DNA of 64,000 nucleotides from Trueperella bialowiezensis (GTDB taxonomy: Bacteria > Actinomycetota > Actinomycetes > Actinomycetales > Actinomycetaceae): assembly GCF_900637955.1 (NCBI RefSeq), contig NZ_LR134476.1:1364001-1428000 (forward strand), written 5' to 3'. The position numbers and the translations under genes were made by a program. Shown here piece by piece: positions 7,818 to 18,918 of the stretch; the first letter of the stretch is position 1, and each line of letters starts with the position of its first letter. Under the pieces are notes generated by a model that was not told where the DNA came from, made no database searches, and saw nothing but the letters and a program-made list of their open reading frames with translations.

Positions 7818-9857
7818 CTATCCGAGCAGCTCCGGGCGGCGCCAGTCCTTGCCGAGCACCTGCTGATCCACGAAAGCCATAACAGTCTGGTACCACACCA
7901 TCGAGTTCGACGGCCCCAGCACCCAGTGGTTTTCGTCTGGGAAATAGAGGAACTTGTGTCCGCGCACCTTCGCCACCCGGTTGAGCGCCTGCCACAAGGC
8001 GTGCGACTGCCCGATGGGCACCCGGTAATCCTTATCGCCGTGGATGATGAGCATGGGAACTTCGATCTGGTCGGCGAATCGGTGCGGCGAATAGATCGCC
8101 TCCTGAGTAGGCATCATCCACTCGTACCACGAACCGTTGTCGGTGGTTCCGGCCATCTGGCCGATGTTCCACAGCGAGGCGTGGCTGACGATGCACGAGA
8201 ACCGAGTGCCGGTGTGGCCGGCCATCCAGTTCGCCATGTAACCGCCATACGATCCGCCGAGCAGGGCGGTGCGGTCGCCGGTGATGTCCGGCCGGGCTTC
8301 CGCGGCGTCGACGAGCGCCAGAATATCCGTGTAGGGCGTATCGCCGATTGCGTCGTTGCCGCGGTCGATCATGGCCTGGCCGTAGCCGGTGGAGATCGCC
8401 GGGTCGGGGAGCAGAACCGCATAGCCCTTCGCCACAAATGGCCACGGGTTCCATCGCCACGTCCAGTCGTTCCACGATCCCCACGGCCCGCCGTGCACAA
8501 ACACCAGCAGCGGCGCCGGTTCCGTGCCGTCCGGCAGGCACAGCCACGCCCGGGTGTCGGTGCCGTCCTCGGCGCGCGTTTCCACTTCGGTGAGGCGTCC
8601 GGGAGCGACGACGGGCGGCGTCAGCTCGGCAAGATCGACGACGCCGTCGTCCGTCACCTTCACTGGCCGCGGTGGTTCGTTGATCGCCGACCGGAGCGCG
8701 ATAATCTGCCCGTCACGCACGCCGATATTCGTGTAGGCGTGGTCGTCGTCGGTGATGAGCGTGGCCGCGCCGCTGGCCCGGTCAACAAGGTAGAGCGATT
8801 GGCGCCCGCGCCGCGGGGCCGCGATAACGAGAGTGTCGGAATCGAGCCATTCAGCTTCGGCGGGCCAGTCGTCGAAGTCGGCCGGGATTCGGTATCGCTC
8901 ACCAGACTCGCGTTCCCACACCTCGAGCCAGGCGCGTAGCGGGTCGCCATCCATGTTTCCGGACTCCACCTGCACGATCGCGCGCTGGCGGTCGGTGCTG
9001 TAGGAGCCGGCATAATAGGACGTGTAGTCCGGGACGTCCGCGTTGTGCCGGGGCGCAATAGCGACCTCTGTGACGACGCCGGAGGCCAGCTCGACCTCGT
9101 AGACCGACGAAACTTGTTCAGTGGAATTTTGGACGGAATGCCCGAGCGTTATCAGCGCGCGGGTTCCGTCCGGGGACACCGAAATCTCGCCCAGCTTGCC
9201 CGCGGGAATCGGCACCTCGCGCAAGCTCACCTCAGAATCGGGGAGGGGCGAGGGCGTGCCGGGTTCGGCGTCGTCGCTGTTCGCGGTGGTGCCCGACGGC
9301 GAAAAGTCGTCCAGCGCTGGCGCGTCGGCAATGAACAGGCGCGGGTAGGTAGGGCCAAGATCGTGATCCCAGAACCGAACCGGGAAATCCTCGTGCAAGA
9401 TCGCGCTCACGCCGCGCTCTTTGCGGGTCTTGGCGATCTTTGCGGCCGACTCCGGATCGCGGCCGGGAAACGTGCCCACCACCATGACGAGCTTGCCTCC
9501 AGCCGCGTGCACGGACTCAAGCGGCCCGGCGGTTCGCGCAACCACGCGCGCCTCGCCGGATGGCGGCAGCATCCACAGCGCAGAGCCCGTGGCCTCGGCG
9601 GATGGCAGGCCGGCGTCGTCGCGCCCGGACGTAAAATACACTTCGCCGCGCTCGCCGACCGCCATAAGCCCCTCGCCTTTGAGCGAGCGGGTGAGCGTGC
9701 GCGGGCTGCCGTCCGTGATGTCAACGAGGGAGGAGACGTACCTGTCTTTCTTCGCCGCAATCCGCGCGACCGTGGCAATAATCCGGCCGTGCTTGGTCAC
9801 AAGGCGCGTGGTGCGCGGATGGGAAACGAAATCTTCCAGCGACTCAAAGATGCTCAT
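7818..9857 (-). CDS. S9-family prolyl oligopeptidase-like serine peptidase, 679 aa
   Basis: The likely start is the ATG at 9857 (MSIFESLEDFV); the frame is open further upstream but the extra sequence is not protein-like. An N-terminal beta-propeller region (about residues 1-420) precedes an alpha/beta-hydrolase domain. The catalytic triad is visible: Ser in LGGSYGGYMAN (about residue 536), Asp in HGDKDYRVP (about 610) and His in DENHW (about 644). No signal peptide, so probably a cytosolic acylaminoacyl- or oligopeptidase. Such enzymes degrade short peptides. Substrate preference cannot be read here. Confidence 0.92.
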   Translation of the reverse strand: MSIFESLEDFVSHPRTTRLVTKHGRIIATVARIAAKKDRYVSSLVDITDGSPRTLTRSLKGEGLMAVGERGEVYFTSGRDDAGLPSAEATGSALWMLPPSGEARVVARTAGPLESVHAAGGKLVMVVGTFPGRDPESAAKIAKTRKERGVSAILHEDFPVRFWDHDLGPTYPRLFIADAPALDDFSPSGTTANSDDAEPGTPSPLPDSEVSLREVPIPAGKLGEISVSPDGTRALITLGHSVQNSTEQVSSVYEVELASGVVTEVAIAPRHNADVPDYTSYYAGSYSTDRQRAIVQVESGNMDGDPLRAWLEVWERESGERYRIPADFDDWPAEAEWLDSDTLVIAAPRRGRQSLYLVDRASGAATLITDDDHAYTNIGVRDGQIIALRSAINEPPRPVKVTDDGVVDLAELTPPVVAPGRLTEVETRAEDGTDTRAWLCLPDGTEPAPLLVFVHGGPWGSWNDWTWRWNPWPFVAKGYAVLLPDPAISTGYGQAMIDRGNDAIGDTPYTDILALVDAAEARPDITGDRTALLGGSYGGYMANWMAGHTGTRFSCIVSHASLWNIGQMAGTTDNGSWYEWMMPTQEAIYSPHRFADQIEVPMLIIHGDKDYRVPIGQSHALWQALNRVAKVRGHKFLYFPDENHWVLGPSNSMVWYQTVMAFVDQQVLGKDWRRPELLG

Positions 9858-9894
9858 GCGGCAATCATACGGCGGCGCCGGCTGCCGTGGCACT

Positions 9895-10674
9895 CTAGAA
9901 CTCGTAGGGGGCAGCCGGGTAATCCGTGCGGCGCGCCAGAATCCGCGTGATCTGCTCGGCCGTCCGCCAGCCGCCATTAAAGATCTGTGTGCCAGGGCCA
10001 AACATGCGGCCATTGGCAAGCGGGCCGGCGTCCACAGCGTCGAACCCGAGCGCGTCAACGATACGGGCGGCGCGCTCGCGAGCAACCGGATCGTCGCAGG
10101 CGACGGCCTGAGCGCGGCGGTAGTCGGCCGAGCGGGGGCGGGCATCGAACGAGATGTCGGAGTAGGCCATGTGGTTCATGGTCTTGGCCACGATCGAATC
10201 CGCGAGATGCTCTTGTACGGCGAGGCTCGTATCCCGCGGCGCGTTGGCGAAAGCTGTGGCCTCGTCGAGCCGGGGCCAAAAGTTCATTACGTCGATCACG
10301 AGTTTCCCGGCCAGCGCGGCCGGCGGAATCGTGTGGAGCGCCGACAGCGGTATCGCCACAAACACGGGTAGGTTGTGCGGGAGGAGCGCGATGTCGGCGA
10401 CGTCGATCGCGCGGCTCAAGGGCATCGTGCCAGCTAGGTCGCGGGCGAGCACGGCAGCGGGACGTGAGGTTGCAATTGCTGGGGTGATGCCGATATCTAG
10501 CAGGCGCTCGGCAAGCGCACCGCCCTCGAGACCTGCTCCGATGACCACCGCGCCGATATCTTGTAGACCCTCCAGGAGTCCGTCATTGGCGCGCCCGCTA
10601 TCTGCGTGCCTGTTATCTGCGGTTTCGCGGGAGTTGTCCCCGCTCGCGCCCTTATCCACGACGATCCTCCTCAT
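9895..10674 (-). CDS. NAD(P)-binding F420-reductase-like oxidoreductase, 259 aa
   Basis: A Rossmann fold starts at IGAVVIGAGLEGGALAERLLDIG, and the body resembles the F420-dependent NADP oxidoreductase family (PF03807), including the KLVIDVMNFWP strand and VAKTMNHMAYSDI. Known members reduce NADP with F420 or act on other substrates; the substrate here is unknown. An in-frame GTG at 10659 is preceded by a perfect AGGAGG and may be the real start, shortening the protein by five residues. A polar, low-conservation leader of about 38 residues precedes the fold. It diverges from gluQRS, with family A palindrome copy 2 between them. Confidence 0.75.
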   Translation of the reverse strand: MRRIVVDKGASGDNSRETADNRHADSGRANDGLLEGLQDIGAVVIGAGLEGGALAERLLDIGITPAIATSRPAAVLARDLAGTMPLSRAIDVADIALLPHNLPVFVAIPLSALHTIPPAALAGKLVIDVMNFWPRLDEATAFANAPRDTSLAVQEHLADSIVAKTMNHMAYSDISFDARPRSADYRRAQAVACDDPVARERAARIVDALGFDAVDAGPLANGRMFGPGTQIFNGGWRTAEQITRILARRTDYPAAPYEF

Positions 10675-10720
10675 GTGCCTGCCTCAAGGGTAGCGGTATC
10701 CCAGAGTGTTCCGTGATGTG

Positions 10721-10794
10721 CGGAAACTTTTCGCGCCCTGACGGGTTATCTTCGTATATGCCAAGATCTCCCGCTATAGCGTGAAAAGTTTCCG
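10721..10794. repeat. Dispersed palindromic element, family A, copy 2
   Basis: Outer arms CGGAAACTTTTCGCGC and GCGTGAAAAGTTTCCG pair with one mismatch around the same inner core as copy 1 (ATCTTCGTATATGCCAAGAT). It occupies the divergent gap between the oxidoreductase and gluQRS, 55 bases before the gluQRS start. Confidence 0.8.
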
Positions 10795-10848
10795 GTCAGA
10801 GCCCCTGCCTTGCTATTGGACTGGCCCAAGTGTGCAAGAATCGCACCT

Positions 10849-11763
10849 ATGAGCGGCAGATACGCACCTTCTCCAACGGGGGACCTCCATATCGGCAACC
10901 TGCGCACCGCGATTTTGGCGTGGGCGTTCGCACGCCGTGCTGGTCTTGGCTTCCACATGCGGATGGAAGACCTCGATGATCGCTCACATCCCGAATACTA
11001 TGACCGCCAGCTCGCGGATCTTGCTGCTGTGGGCGTGGACTGGGACGGCGAGGTCCTCTACCAAACCTCCCGTATCGGCAGGTACACCGAGATTTTCGAC
11101 GCCTTACGTGAAAGAGGCTTGCTCTACGAGTGCTATTGCACGCGCCGCGAGTTAGCGAGTGTCGCCTCCGCACCTCACCAGCCGCCGGGGTCTTATCCAG
11201 GCACGTGTCGCTACTTGACGGAGGCCGAATGCGCGGCAGGCCGGGAAAAGTTGTCGCATATGAACCGTGGCCCGGCCTTCCGGCTCGCTACGGATGTCAG
11301 TGAGTTAGCGATGGTTGACAGGCTCGCAGGTGAGTACTCCGGCACAGTGGACGACTTCGTTATTCGCCGTGGCGATGGTGCGTTCTCCTATAACTTTGTG
11401 GCGGTCGTAGACGACGGCGACTTTGGGATCTCGCAGATCGTTCGCGCTGACGATCTGCTCTCTTCCACGCCGCGGCAGGTCTACCTGCAGAAACTCCTCG
11501 GCTATGACACACCCGAATATATTCACGTGCCGCTTGTAGTTAACCCGGCCGGGCAGCGGCTCGCGAAGCGCGACGGCGCAGTAACGCTCACGGACCTTGC
11601 CAAATACGGCTGGAGCGCGCACGACGTGCGGGCACTCATTTTTAGCTCCCTGGGGCTTGCGCCCGATGCCGAGCCGAGCGATGTCGTGCCAGAAGAGATG
11701 CCGCGCGAGCCGTGGGTTTTAGATGCGGCGACTCTTGAGGCTGGTCCGTCAGTGCTTGGGTAG
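10849..11763 (+). CDS. gluQRS: Glutamyl-Q tRNA(Asp) synthetase, 304 aa
   Basis: A shortened glutamyl-tRNA synthetase that lacks the anticodon-binding domain and glutamylates queuosine in tRNA(Asp). The HIGH region is GRYAPSPTGDLHIGNLRTAILAW. A zinc site of the GluQRS type is present (ECYCTRRE ... YPGTCRYL), and the KMSKS-like loop is QRLAKRDGA. The start at 10849 places the catalytic motif at the N-terminus as in the family. No Shine-Dalgarno is seen, and a -10-like AAGAAT lies about 10 bases upstream, so the mRNA may be leaderless. Convergent with the nei-type gene. Confidence 0.92.
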   Translation: MSGRYAPSPTGDLHIGNLRTAILAWAFARRAGLGFHMRMEDLDDRSHPEYYDRQLADLAAVGVDWDGEVLYQTSRIGRYTEIFDALRERGLLYECYCTRRELASVASAPHQPPGSYPGTCRYLTEAECAAGREKLSHMNRGPAFRLATDVSELAMVDRLAGEYSGTVDDFVIRRGDGAFSYNFVAVVDDGDFGISQIVRADDLLSSTPRQVYLQKLLGYDTPEYIHVPLVVNPAGQRLAKRDGAVTLTDLAKYGWSAHDVRALIFSSLGLAPDAEPSDVVPEEMPREPWVLDAATLEAGPSVLG

Positions 11764-11806
11764 GTAGGGCGACCCGAAGCAGAATCCACAAACCTAGTTG
11801 GCGTGC

Positions 11807-12958
11807 CTACCTCTGACATCCCGGGCACCAGAACAGGCGGCGGCCTTGCATGAGCTTTTCGCGCACGGTGGCACCGCAGCGCAGGCAGGGGCGTCCGGTG
11901 CGGTGGTAGACGGCCCAGCGGGAAGCCTCCGGGTCTGCTTCGATCGGCTCGGCGGGTGCGAGCTCGGGCTGGATCGTTTGGATCGTGCCGGTGGCAAGAC
12001 CGTCGTTCATGATATCGACGAGGTCGTCCCACACGAGTCCGAGGCGCTCCCGGGACACCTTGTTGCCTGGCCTATCCGGGTGCACGCCCACGCGAAAGAG
12101 CGATTCAGCGCGGTAAATGTTGCCCGGGCCGGCGGCTACGGACTGATCCATGATGAGCCCGCCAACAGGACTGCGACGACGCCGCACAAGGTCGATAAAT
12201 TCCTCCCGGTCACCCGGGTTGTTGTGGAGGGGGTCGGGCCCAAGCCGGTCGAGCACCGCCTCAACCTCTGCGCCTGTTTTTACCTCGCACTGGTTTGGAC
12301 CGGAGAGGTCTGCCGATCCGTGTGCTGTCAAAATCCGCAAGCGTACCGCGCCGCGTGGCGCCGGTGGTCGCCACGCGGCCGCTCGGCCAGTCTCCGCAGC
12401 ATCCTCGCCGCCCTCGGCGGAGTCAGTGCGCGGCCCGAATTGCACGTCATCGTCGGGATTAGTGACGGCGGAGCGAATCTCGTCGCCCTCGCCGATGATG
12501 ATGTGCGGGACGCCGAGTAGCGAAGATCGCAGGAACGTGGAGTCGCCGTTGAATACCCAGCGCCCGTAAAGCCCGAGGTGAACGTGCACCCAGCTGATCT
12601 CTTCCGCGGCAAGCATCGTCTCTAGGTCGGCGCCGTGCTTTGTTTCTAGACCAGTAGCGTGCTTTGCCTCAAGGGCGGTTTCTTGTCCGAGGGTCGTTTC
12701 TGGCCCGAGCGCGGTTTCCGGCCCGAACGGGGTTTCTCGAGCAGGGCCGCCCGATGAGCTGTACGGGCCGCCCTCCGCGGTAGTGAACGGGATGAACAGG
12801 TGTTTGCCCCACGCTTGGGAGGGGAGTATCTGGCTGCCGTTCACGAGCTCGGCGCCGGCGGCGAACCTTCCTTGCGGCGACGACGCGGCAACCCGCTGAC
12901 CTGCAAATAGTTCGGTCAGCACTCTGGCTAGGCGATGGATTGAATGACCTTCTGGCAT
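11807..12958 (-). CDS. Fpg/Nei-family DNA glycosylase (Nei2-like) with a repetitive insertion, 383 aa
   Basis: Base-excision repair glycosylase and AP lyase. The N-terminus MPEGHSIHRLA supplies the catalytic Pro/Glu of the Nei type, followed by the conserved Lys of SQAWGKHLF. The helix-two-turn-helix motif is DQSVAAGPGNIYRAESLFR. A C-terminal zinc finger is present (CLRCGATVREK ... LFWCPGCQR). The protein is about 100 residues longer than usual, because two low-complexity stretches interrupt it. One is a Glu/Thr/Leu repeat at about residues 70-120, encoded by 18-bp tandem units. The other is an acidic/Pro stretch near residues 175-205. The catalytic parts look intact. Confidence 0.9.
   Translation of the reverse strand: MPEGHSIHRLARVLTELFAGQRVAASSPQGRFAAGAELVNGSQILPSQAWGKHLFIPFTTAEGGPYSSSGGPARETPFGPETALGPETTLGQETALEAKHATGLETKHGADLETMLAAEEISWVHVHLGLYGRWVFNGDSTFLRSSLLGVPHIIIGEGDEIRSAVTNPDDDVQFGPRTDSAEGGEDAAETGRAAAWRPPAPRGAVRLRILTAHGSADLSGPNQCEVKTGAEVEAVLDRLGPDPLHNNPGDREEFIDLVRRRRSPVGGLIMDQSVAAGPGNIYRAESLFRVGVHPDRPGNKVSRERLGLVWDDLVDIMNDGLATGTIQTIQPELAPAEPIEADPEASRWAVYHRTGRPCLRCGATVREKLMQGRRLFWCPGCQR
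12656..12745 (-). repeat. 18-bp coding minisatellite in the nei-type gene
   Basis: Five degenerate 18-bp units start at 12656, 12674, 12692, 12710 and 12728. Two examples are GGTCGTTTCTGGCCCGAG and CGCGGTTTCCGGCCCGAA. They encode six-residue repeats of the GPETAL / GPETTL / GQETAL type. Confidence 0.75.
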
Positions 12959-13075
12959 GACTCCAGTGTACGGGTGTGGTCAAATCGTAAAGTTCCGCTC
13001 GCTTCGAAAGCCGTCAGCGCCCAAAGCATAGCGGCACCAAAGGCGAAAGTGATGCAAGTCACCCGCTCTCCACCA

Positions 13076-13096
13076 GTTGAGTGGAATAGACTCAAC
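13076..13096 (+). promoter_or_regulatory. HAIR operator (HspR binding site) upstream of clpB
   Basis: GTTGAGT (13076-13082), seven bases, ACTCAAC (13090-13096): a perfect 7-bp inverted repeat with N7 spacing, matching the HAIR core. It lies 80 bp upstream of clpB. Confidence 0.9.
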
Positions 13097-13175
13097 TTAG
13101 TTGCCGTTGAATCTATTAGGAACATTCTTTCGCTCGCGAATCATATCCGCGAGCAGCCATAGATGGAGGATTTTG

Positions 13176-15800
<2,625 letters not shown>

Positions 15801-15906
15801 TCGGCTGGGATTCTAGTCAGCGAGGAAGTCCGGGTAGGTGTCGCACGGGTGTGGCGGCACCTGCCCGGCAAGGTCAAGCGCCACCACGGGAAGTGTGTAA
15901 GAACGC

Positions 15907-16593
15907 TTAGTTGGCGTCGCTCGCCGTTGACGACGGCCGATGCTGGCGCACCCATTCGTGCTGGGCGATTGCGGCCGCCGCGGCCACGTTGAGGGAGCGT
16001 GTGGAGCCGAACTGTTCGATGTACACCGCGAGCGGACATACGCTGCGCAGCTCGGGTGAAATCCCGTTGGCTTCTTGGCCGAAGACGAGCACCGACTTTT
16101 CCGGCAGCTCGGCGCGCTGGATGGGCTGGGCGTTGCCAGTGTTGTCGACGGCGACGAGCGTGTAGCCGTTCTCATCCGCCCACCGGGCGAGGTCGGCTGG
16201 CTCTGGCTGGTGGTGCACATCCAAGTACCTGTCGGTGACGAGCGCCCCGCGCCGATTCCACTTGCGCCGGCCGACGATGTGGATTCCGCCCACGTTAAAC
16301 GCGTTGCCCGTGCGCACGATCGAACCGATGTTGAGATCGTGTTCGAGGTTTTCGATGGCCACGTGCAAAGCGGAGCGGTCTGTGGCAAGTTCGGCTCGGA
16401 TAGCGTCGACCGTCCAGTAGCGGAAACGGTCGACGACGTTACGCCTGTCGCCGCCCGCGAGCAGCTCCGGATCGTAGCGCGGATCGTCCGGAATGGGCTG
16501 GCCTGGATGCTCGCTTTCCCACGGCCCCACGCCAACGACGCCGCCGATCTTTTCCCCGTTACCCCACACCGCGAAACCGTGCGGATCTTCCAT
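15907..16593 (-). CDS. TrmH/SpoU-family RNA methyltransferase, 228 aa
   Basis: A SPOUT-fold 2'-O-ribose methyltransferase. Family motifs are present in order: motif 1 IENLEHDLNIGSIVRTGNAF, motif 2 VLVFGQEANGIS, and motif 3 with the knot, QFGSTRSLNVAAAAAIAQHEW. It probably methylates tRNA or rRNA using S-adenosylmethionine; the site cannot be read from sequence. An ATG at 16593 is used here. A GTG at 16602 is possible, and neither has a strong ribosome site. A poorly conserved leader of about 65 residues precedes the fold. It follows the hypothetical gene at 16634 on the same strand. Confidence 0.9.
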   Translation of the reverse strand: MEDPHGFAVWGNGEKIGGVVGVGPWESEHPGQPIPDDPRYDPELLAGGDRRNVVDRFRYWTVDAIRAELATDRSALHVAIENLEHDLNIGSIVRTGNAFNVGGIHIVGRRKWNRRGALVTDRYLDVHHQPEPADLARWADENGYTLVAVDNTGNAQPIQRAELPEKSVLVFGQEANGISPELRSVCPLAVYIEQFGSTRSLNVAAAAAIAQHEWVRQHRPSSTASDAN

Positions 16594-16633
16594 CTCGCTC
16601 ACGGGATCATTGTGGCACTTATCCATGCGCGTT

Positions 16634-17380
16634 TTACAATCCGCCCGCGAGCCCACCCGTATCGGGGTCCATGCCCGCCCACAAGATCGGCGCGAGTTCG
16701 TGGAAGACGTGCGGCACGGCGTCGCCGGTGAGCGGCGGGGTGAAGCGGCCGCGCGAGACGTCGGGAACATACATGCGCACCCCGTTTTCGGCGACGACGA
16801 GCGCGCCGCCTGCGTGGGCGTGCGGTCCGTCGAGTGGTGCCTCGACCACCTGGAAAAGCCGGGCGCCGGAGCCTCCTGGCTGCGCCCCGTCGTCGGCAAC
16901 GTGCAAGAGTCGGAGCACGCCGCCCGGAAGGCCGACGTGTGCGACGAAGCGTTCGCCATCGAGCCCCTGAAGTCGCACTGCGCCAGGCCCGATGGTTGCG
17001 GGCCTGTCGGTGCGGTGCTTGAGCATGAGGTCAGCCAGGAGCACGGAGATTTGCGAACCGTAGTCGAGGCTGGGGCCTGCCACCCATGATTCGGTGTCGA
17101 GCACGTAGCGCACCACGATGTCGGAGCCCTCCTCGAAGGGTACGAGCTTGTTGGTGGCATCGAACTGGGTGAGCCCGTCCGCGTTGGTGTAGCAGCGAAA
17201 CTGCAGGCCACCGGCGTCGTCGATATTCGGTTGCCCGATGCGCAAGACGGCCGTGGAAAAGTGGACGTCGTACCACAGCACGAGGTCACGCTCGGGGAAC
17301 GCGAACGTGAAGTGCCCGGGCGGAACGGTATCGCGATACCATTCCGGGTGCACCGGCCACGGCGAGAAATACGACAGCAT
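16634..17380 (-). CDS. Conserved hypothetical protein, 248 aa
   Basis: Not recognised. A soluble-looking protein without signal peptide or membrane segment, rich in beta-forming residues and aromatic residues near the N-terminus (SYFSPWPVHPEWYRDTVPPGHFTFAFPERDL). The C-terminal half contains a Gly/His-rich stretch (DGPHAHAGGALVVAENGVRMYVPDVSRG). It sits between pyrE (10 bp upstream) and the TrmH gene (about 40 bp downstream), all on the minus strand, so the three are probably one transcript. No function is suggested. Confidence 0.7.
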   Translation of the reverse strand: MLSYFSPWPVHPEWYRDTVPPGHFTFAFPERDLVLWYDVHFSTAVLRIGQPNIDDAGGLQFRCYTNADGLTQFDATNKLVPFEEGSDIVVRYVLDTESWVAGPSLDYGSQISVLLADLMLKHRTDRPATIGPGAVRLQGLDGERFVAHVGLPGGVLRLLHVADDGAQPGGSGARLFQVVEAPLDGPHAHAGGALVVAENGVRMYVPDVSRGRFTPPLTGDAVPHVFHELAPILWAGMDPDTGGLAGGL

Positions 17381-17390
17381 GGCAGCGACC

Positions 17391-17960
17391 TTAGGGGAGT
17401 CCGAGGTCGTCTAGCCCGAAGGCCGCGATATAGGGCAGCCCCTCAGCCTCGATGGCTTCGCGGGCGCCGGAGTCGCGATCAACGACGACCGCGACGCCCA
17501 GCACCTGCGCACCCTCGGCTCGCGCCGCCGCGATGGCCGTAAGAGGCGAACCACCCGTGGTTGACGTGTCTTCAACGATGACCACGCGCCTGCCAGAGAT
17601 TGGTGGCCCTTCGATCCTGCGCTTCGTGCCGTGGTCCTTGGCCTGCTTGCGAACAACGAAGGCGTCCATGTCCAGCCCGCGCGAGGCAGCCGCGTGCATG
17701 ATGGCAATCGCCACGGGGTCTGCTCCCATGGTCAGGCCCCCGACGGCGTCGACATCACCCGGGCCAAGCCCATGTTCTTCCAGCGCGTCGAGCATGACGT
17801 GGCCGATGAGCGGGCCGGCTTCGTGATGGAGCGCGGCGCGGCGAACGTCAACGTAGAAACTCGACGTCTGCCCCGATGCCAGCGTGAAATCTCCGCGCTC
17901 AACTGACAGGTCGCGGATCAGCTCTGCAAGGCGGGCCTTGGGGGCGTCGTTGGTCAGCAT
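17391..17960 (-). CDS. pyrE: Orotate phosphoribosyltransferase, 189 aa
   Basis: Converts orotate and PRPP to orotidine-5'-phosphate in pyrimidine synthesis. The PRPP-binding signature is VVIVEDTSTTGGSPLTAI. The N-terminal FTLASGQTSSFYVDVRR matches the orotate-binding region, and a catalytic loop lysine cluster is seen at VVRKQAKDHGTKRRIEG. Length fits the family. It is first in a minus-strand run with the 248-residue hypothetical protein and the TrmH gene. No other pyr genes lie in the window. Confidence 0.96.
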   Translation of the reverse strand: MLTNDAPKARLAELIRDLSVERGDFTLASGQTSSFYVDVRRAALHHEAGPLIGHVMLDALEEHGLGPGDVDAVGGLTMGADPVAIAIMHAAASRGLDMDAFVVRKQAKDHGTKRRIEGPPISGRRVVIVEDTSTTGGSPLTAIAAARAEGAQVLGVAVVVDRDSGAREAIEAEGLPYIAAFGLDDLGLP

Positions 17961-18010
17961 ATGCCCATTGTAGTCCGCGGTGGTTGCCGTGTGCGCGCGC
18001 AGGTTGCATG

Positions 18011-18079
18011 CCCAGACCGCTAGACGTTAGTTACGTCCGGACGGCCCCAGACTGCTAGGCGCTAGTTACGCCCGGACAG
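18011..18079. repeat. 35-bp tandem duplication of the SDR gene's 3' end
   Basis: Copy 18011-18044 and copy 18046-18079 match at 29 of 34 positions by eye. The second copy contains the last six codons and the stop of the SDR gene. The first repeats them beyond the stop, still reading Gly-Arg-Asn-stop. Confidence 0.75.
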
Positions 18080-18865
18080 CCCCGGGCCGGCCACGCGGCG
18101 AACCAGCGCTCGCGGGGCAAATTTAGCCAAAGCGGCAGCGGTCTTGTAAAGCGGGGTGGGTGTGACGAGCACGCGTCCGGCGTCGGCGGCCTTGAGAGCT
18201 TCGTCAACGACGCGTTGCGGGTCAGCGAACGCGAAGCGCGGCCACTGGCTGGCATCCACCTCGGAGCGCTCGTGGAACTCGGTGCGAATCAGCCCGGGGG
18301 TGACGGCGGTGACGCTGACCCCTTTGGCATCGGCGAGCTCGGCGGCCAGCCCCTCGGAGAACGTGCGCACCCACGCCTTGTGGGCCGAATAGGTGCCCTG
18401 GGCGGTCAGCGCCGTCATTGAGGAGACGTTGATGATCCGCCCTTCGCCGCGTGCACGCATCGCCGGGGCCGCCGCGTGACACAGCACCATGACTGCCTTG
18501 ACCATGACGTTGAGCGCGTCAAGCTCGCGCTGCAGCGAGCCGCCCACGAAGTCCTGCCCGAGGCCGAACCCGGCGTTGTTGATGAGGGTCGTGACCGGGC
18601 CGGGAACTTCCAGCGTGTCCCCGGACCTGCCGTATCCTTCCGGATGGCTCGCCCGGTGGGCGACGCGCGCCAGATCGTCGTCGTTGGTGAGGTCGGCGGG
18701 AAGAACCTCGATGCGGATGTTGTAGCCGCTGAGTTCGTCGGCGAGCTCGTTGAGGCGATCCTCGTTGCGCGCCACGAGCACGAGGCTCGAATGTTGGCGG
18801 GCGAGCGTGCGGGCAAACTCGCGGCCGAGGCCCGCCGACGCTCCGGTGATGAGTGCTGTTGACAT
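18062..18865 (-). CDS. Short-chain dehydrogenase/reductase, 267 aa
   Basis: Classical SDR with the cofactor motif TGASAGLGREFA (TGxxxGxG), the structural NNAG (INNAGFGLGQDF) and the catalytic Ser/Tyr/Lys (INVSSMTALTA ... YSAHK). The specific substrate is unknown. A basic C-terminal tail (FAPRALVRRVAGPGLSGRN) extends beyond the fold, as in DltE/YqjQ-type SDRs. Its 3' end is duplicated downstream. It diverges from the exonuclease III gene. Confidence 0.9.
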   Translation of the reverse strand: MSTALITGASAGLGREFARTLARQHSSLVLVARNEDRLNELADELSGYNIRIEVLPADLTNDDDLARVAHRASHPEGYGRSGDTLEVPGPVTTLINNAGFGLGQDFVGGSLQRELDALNVMVKAVMVLCHAAAPAMRARGEGRIINVSSMTALTAQGTYSAHKAWVRTFSEGLAAELADAKGVSVTAVTPGLIRTEFHERSEVDASQWPRFAFADPQRVVDEALKAADAGRVLVTPTPLYKTAAALAKFAPRALVRRVAGPGLSGRN

Positions 18866-18918
18866 AGCCCAAGGCTAGCGCATGAATGTTTGTCGGTGAG
18901 CTTCGCTAGGGTAGGGGC

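Noticed and set aside
7710-8939. A 409-residue plus-strand frame over the peptidase and GDPD genes
   Set aside because: Antisense shadow without motifs; both minus-strand genes have full catalytic signatures.
15813-15900. Minus-strand tail reading TLPVVALDLAGQVPPHPC..., protein-like, after the TrmH gene
   Set aside because: It is open only as a frame overlapping the TrmH gene and has no supported start; a gene remnant is possible but cannot be shown.
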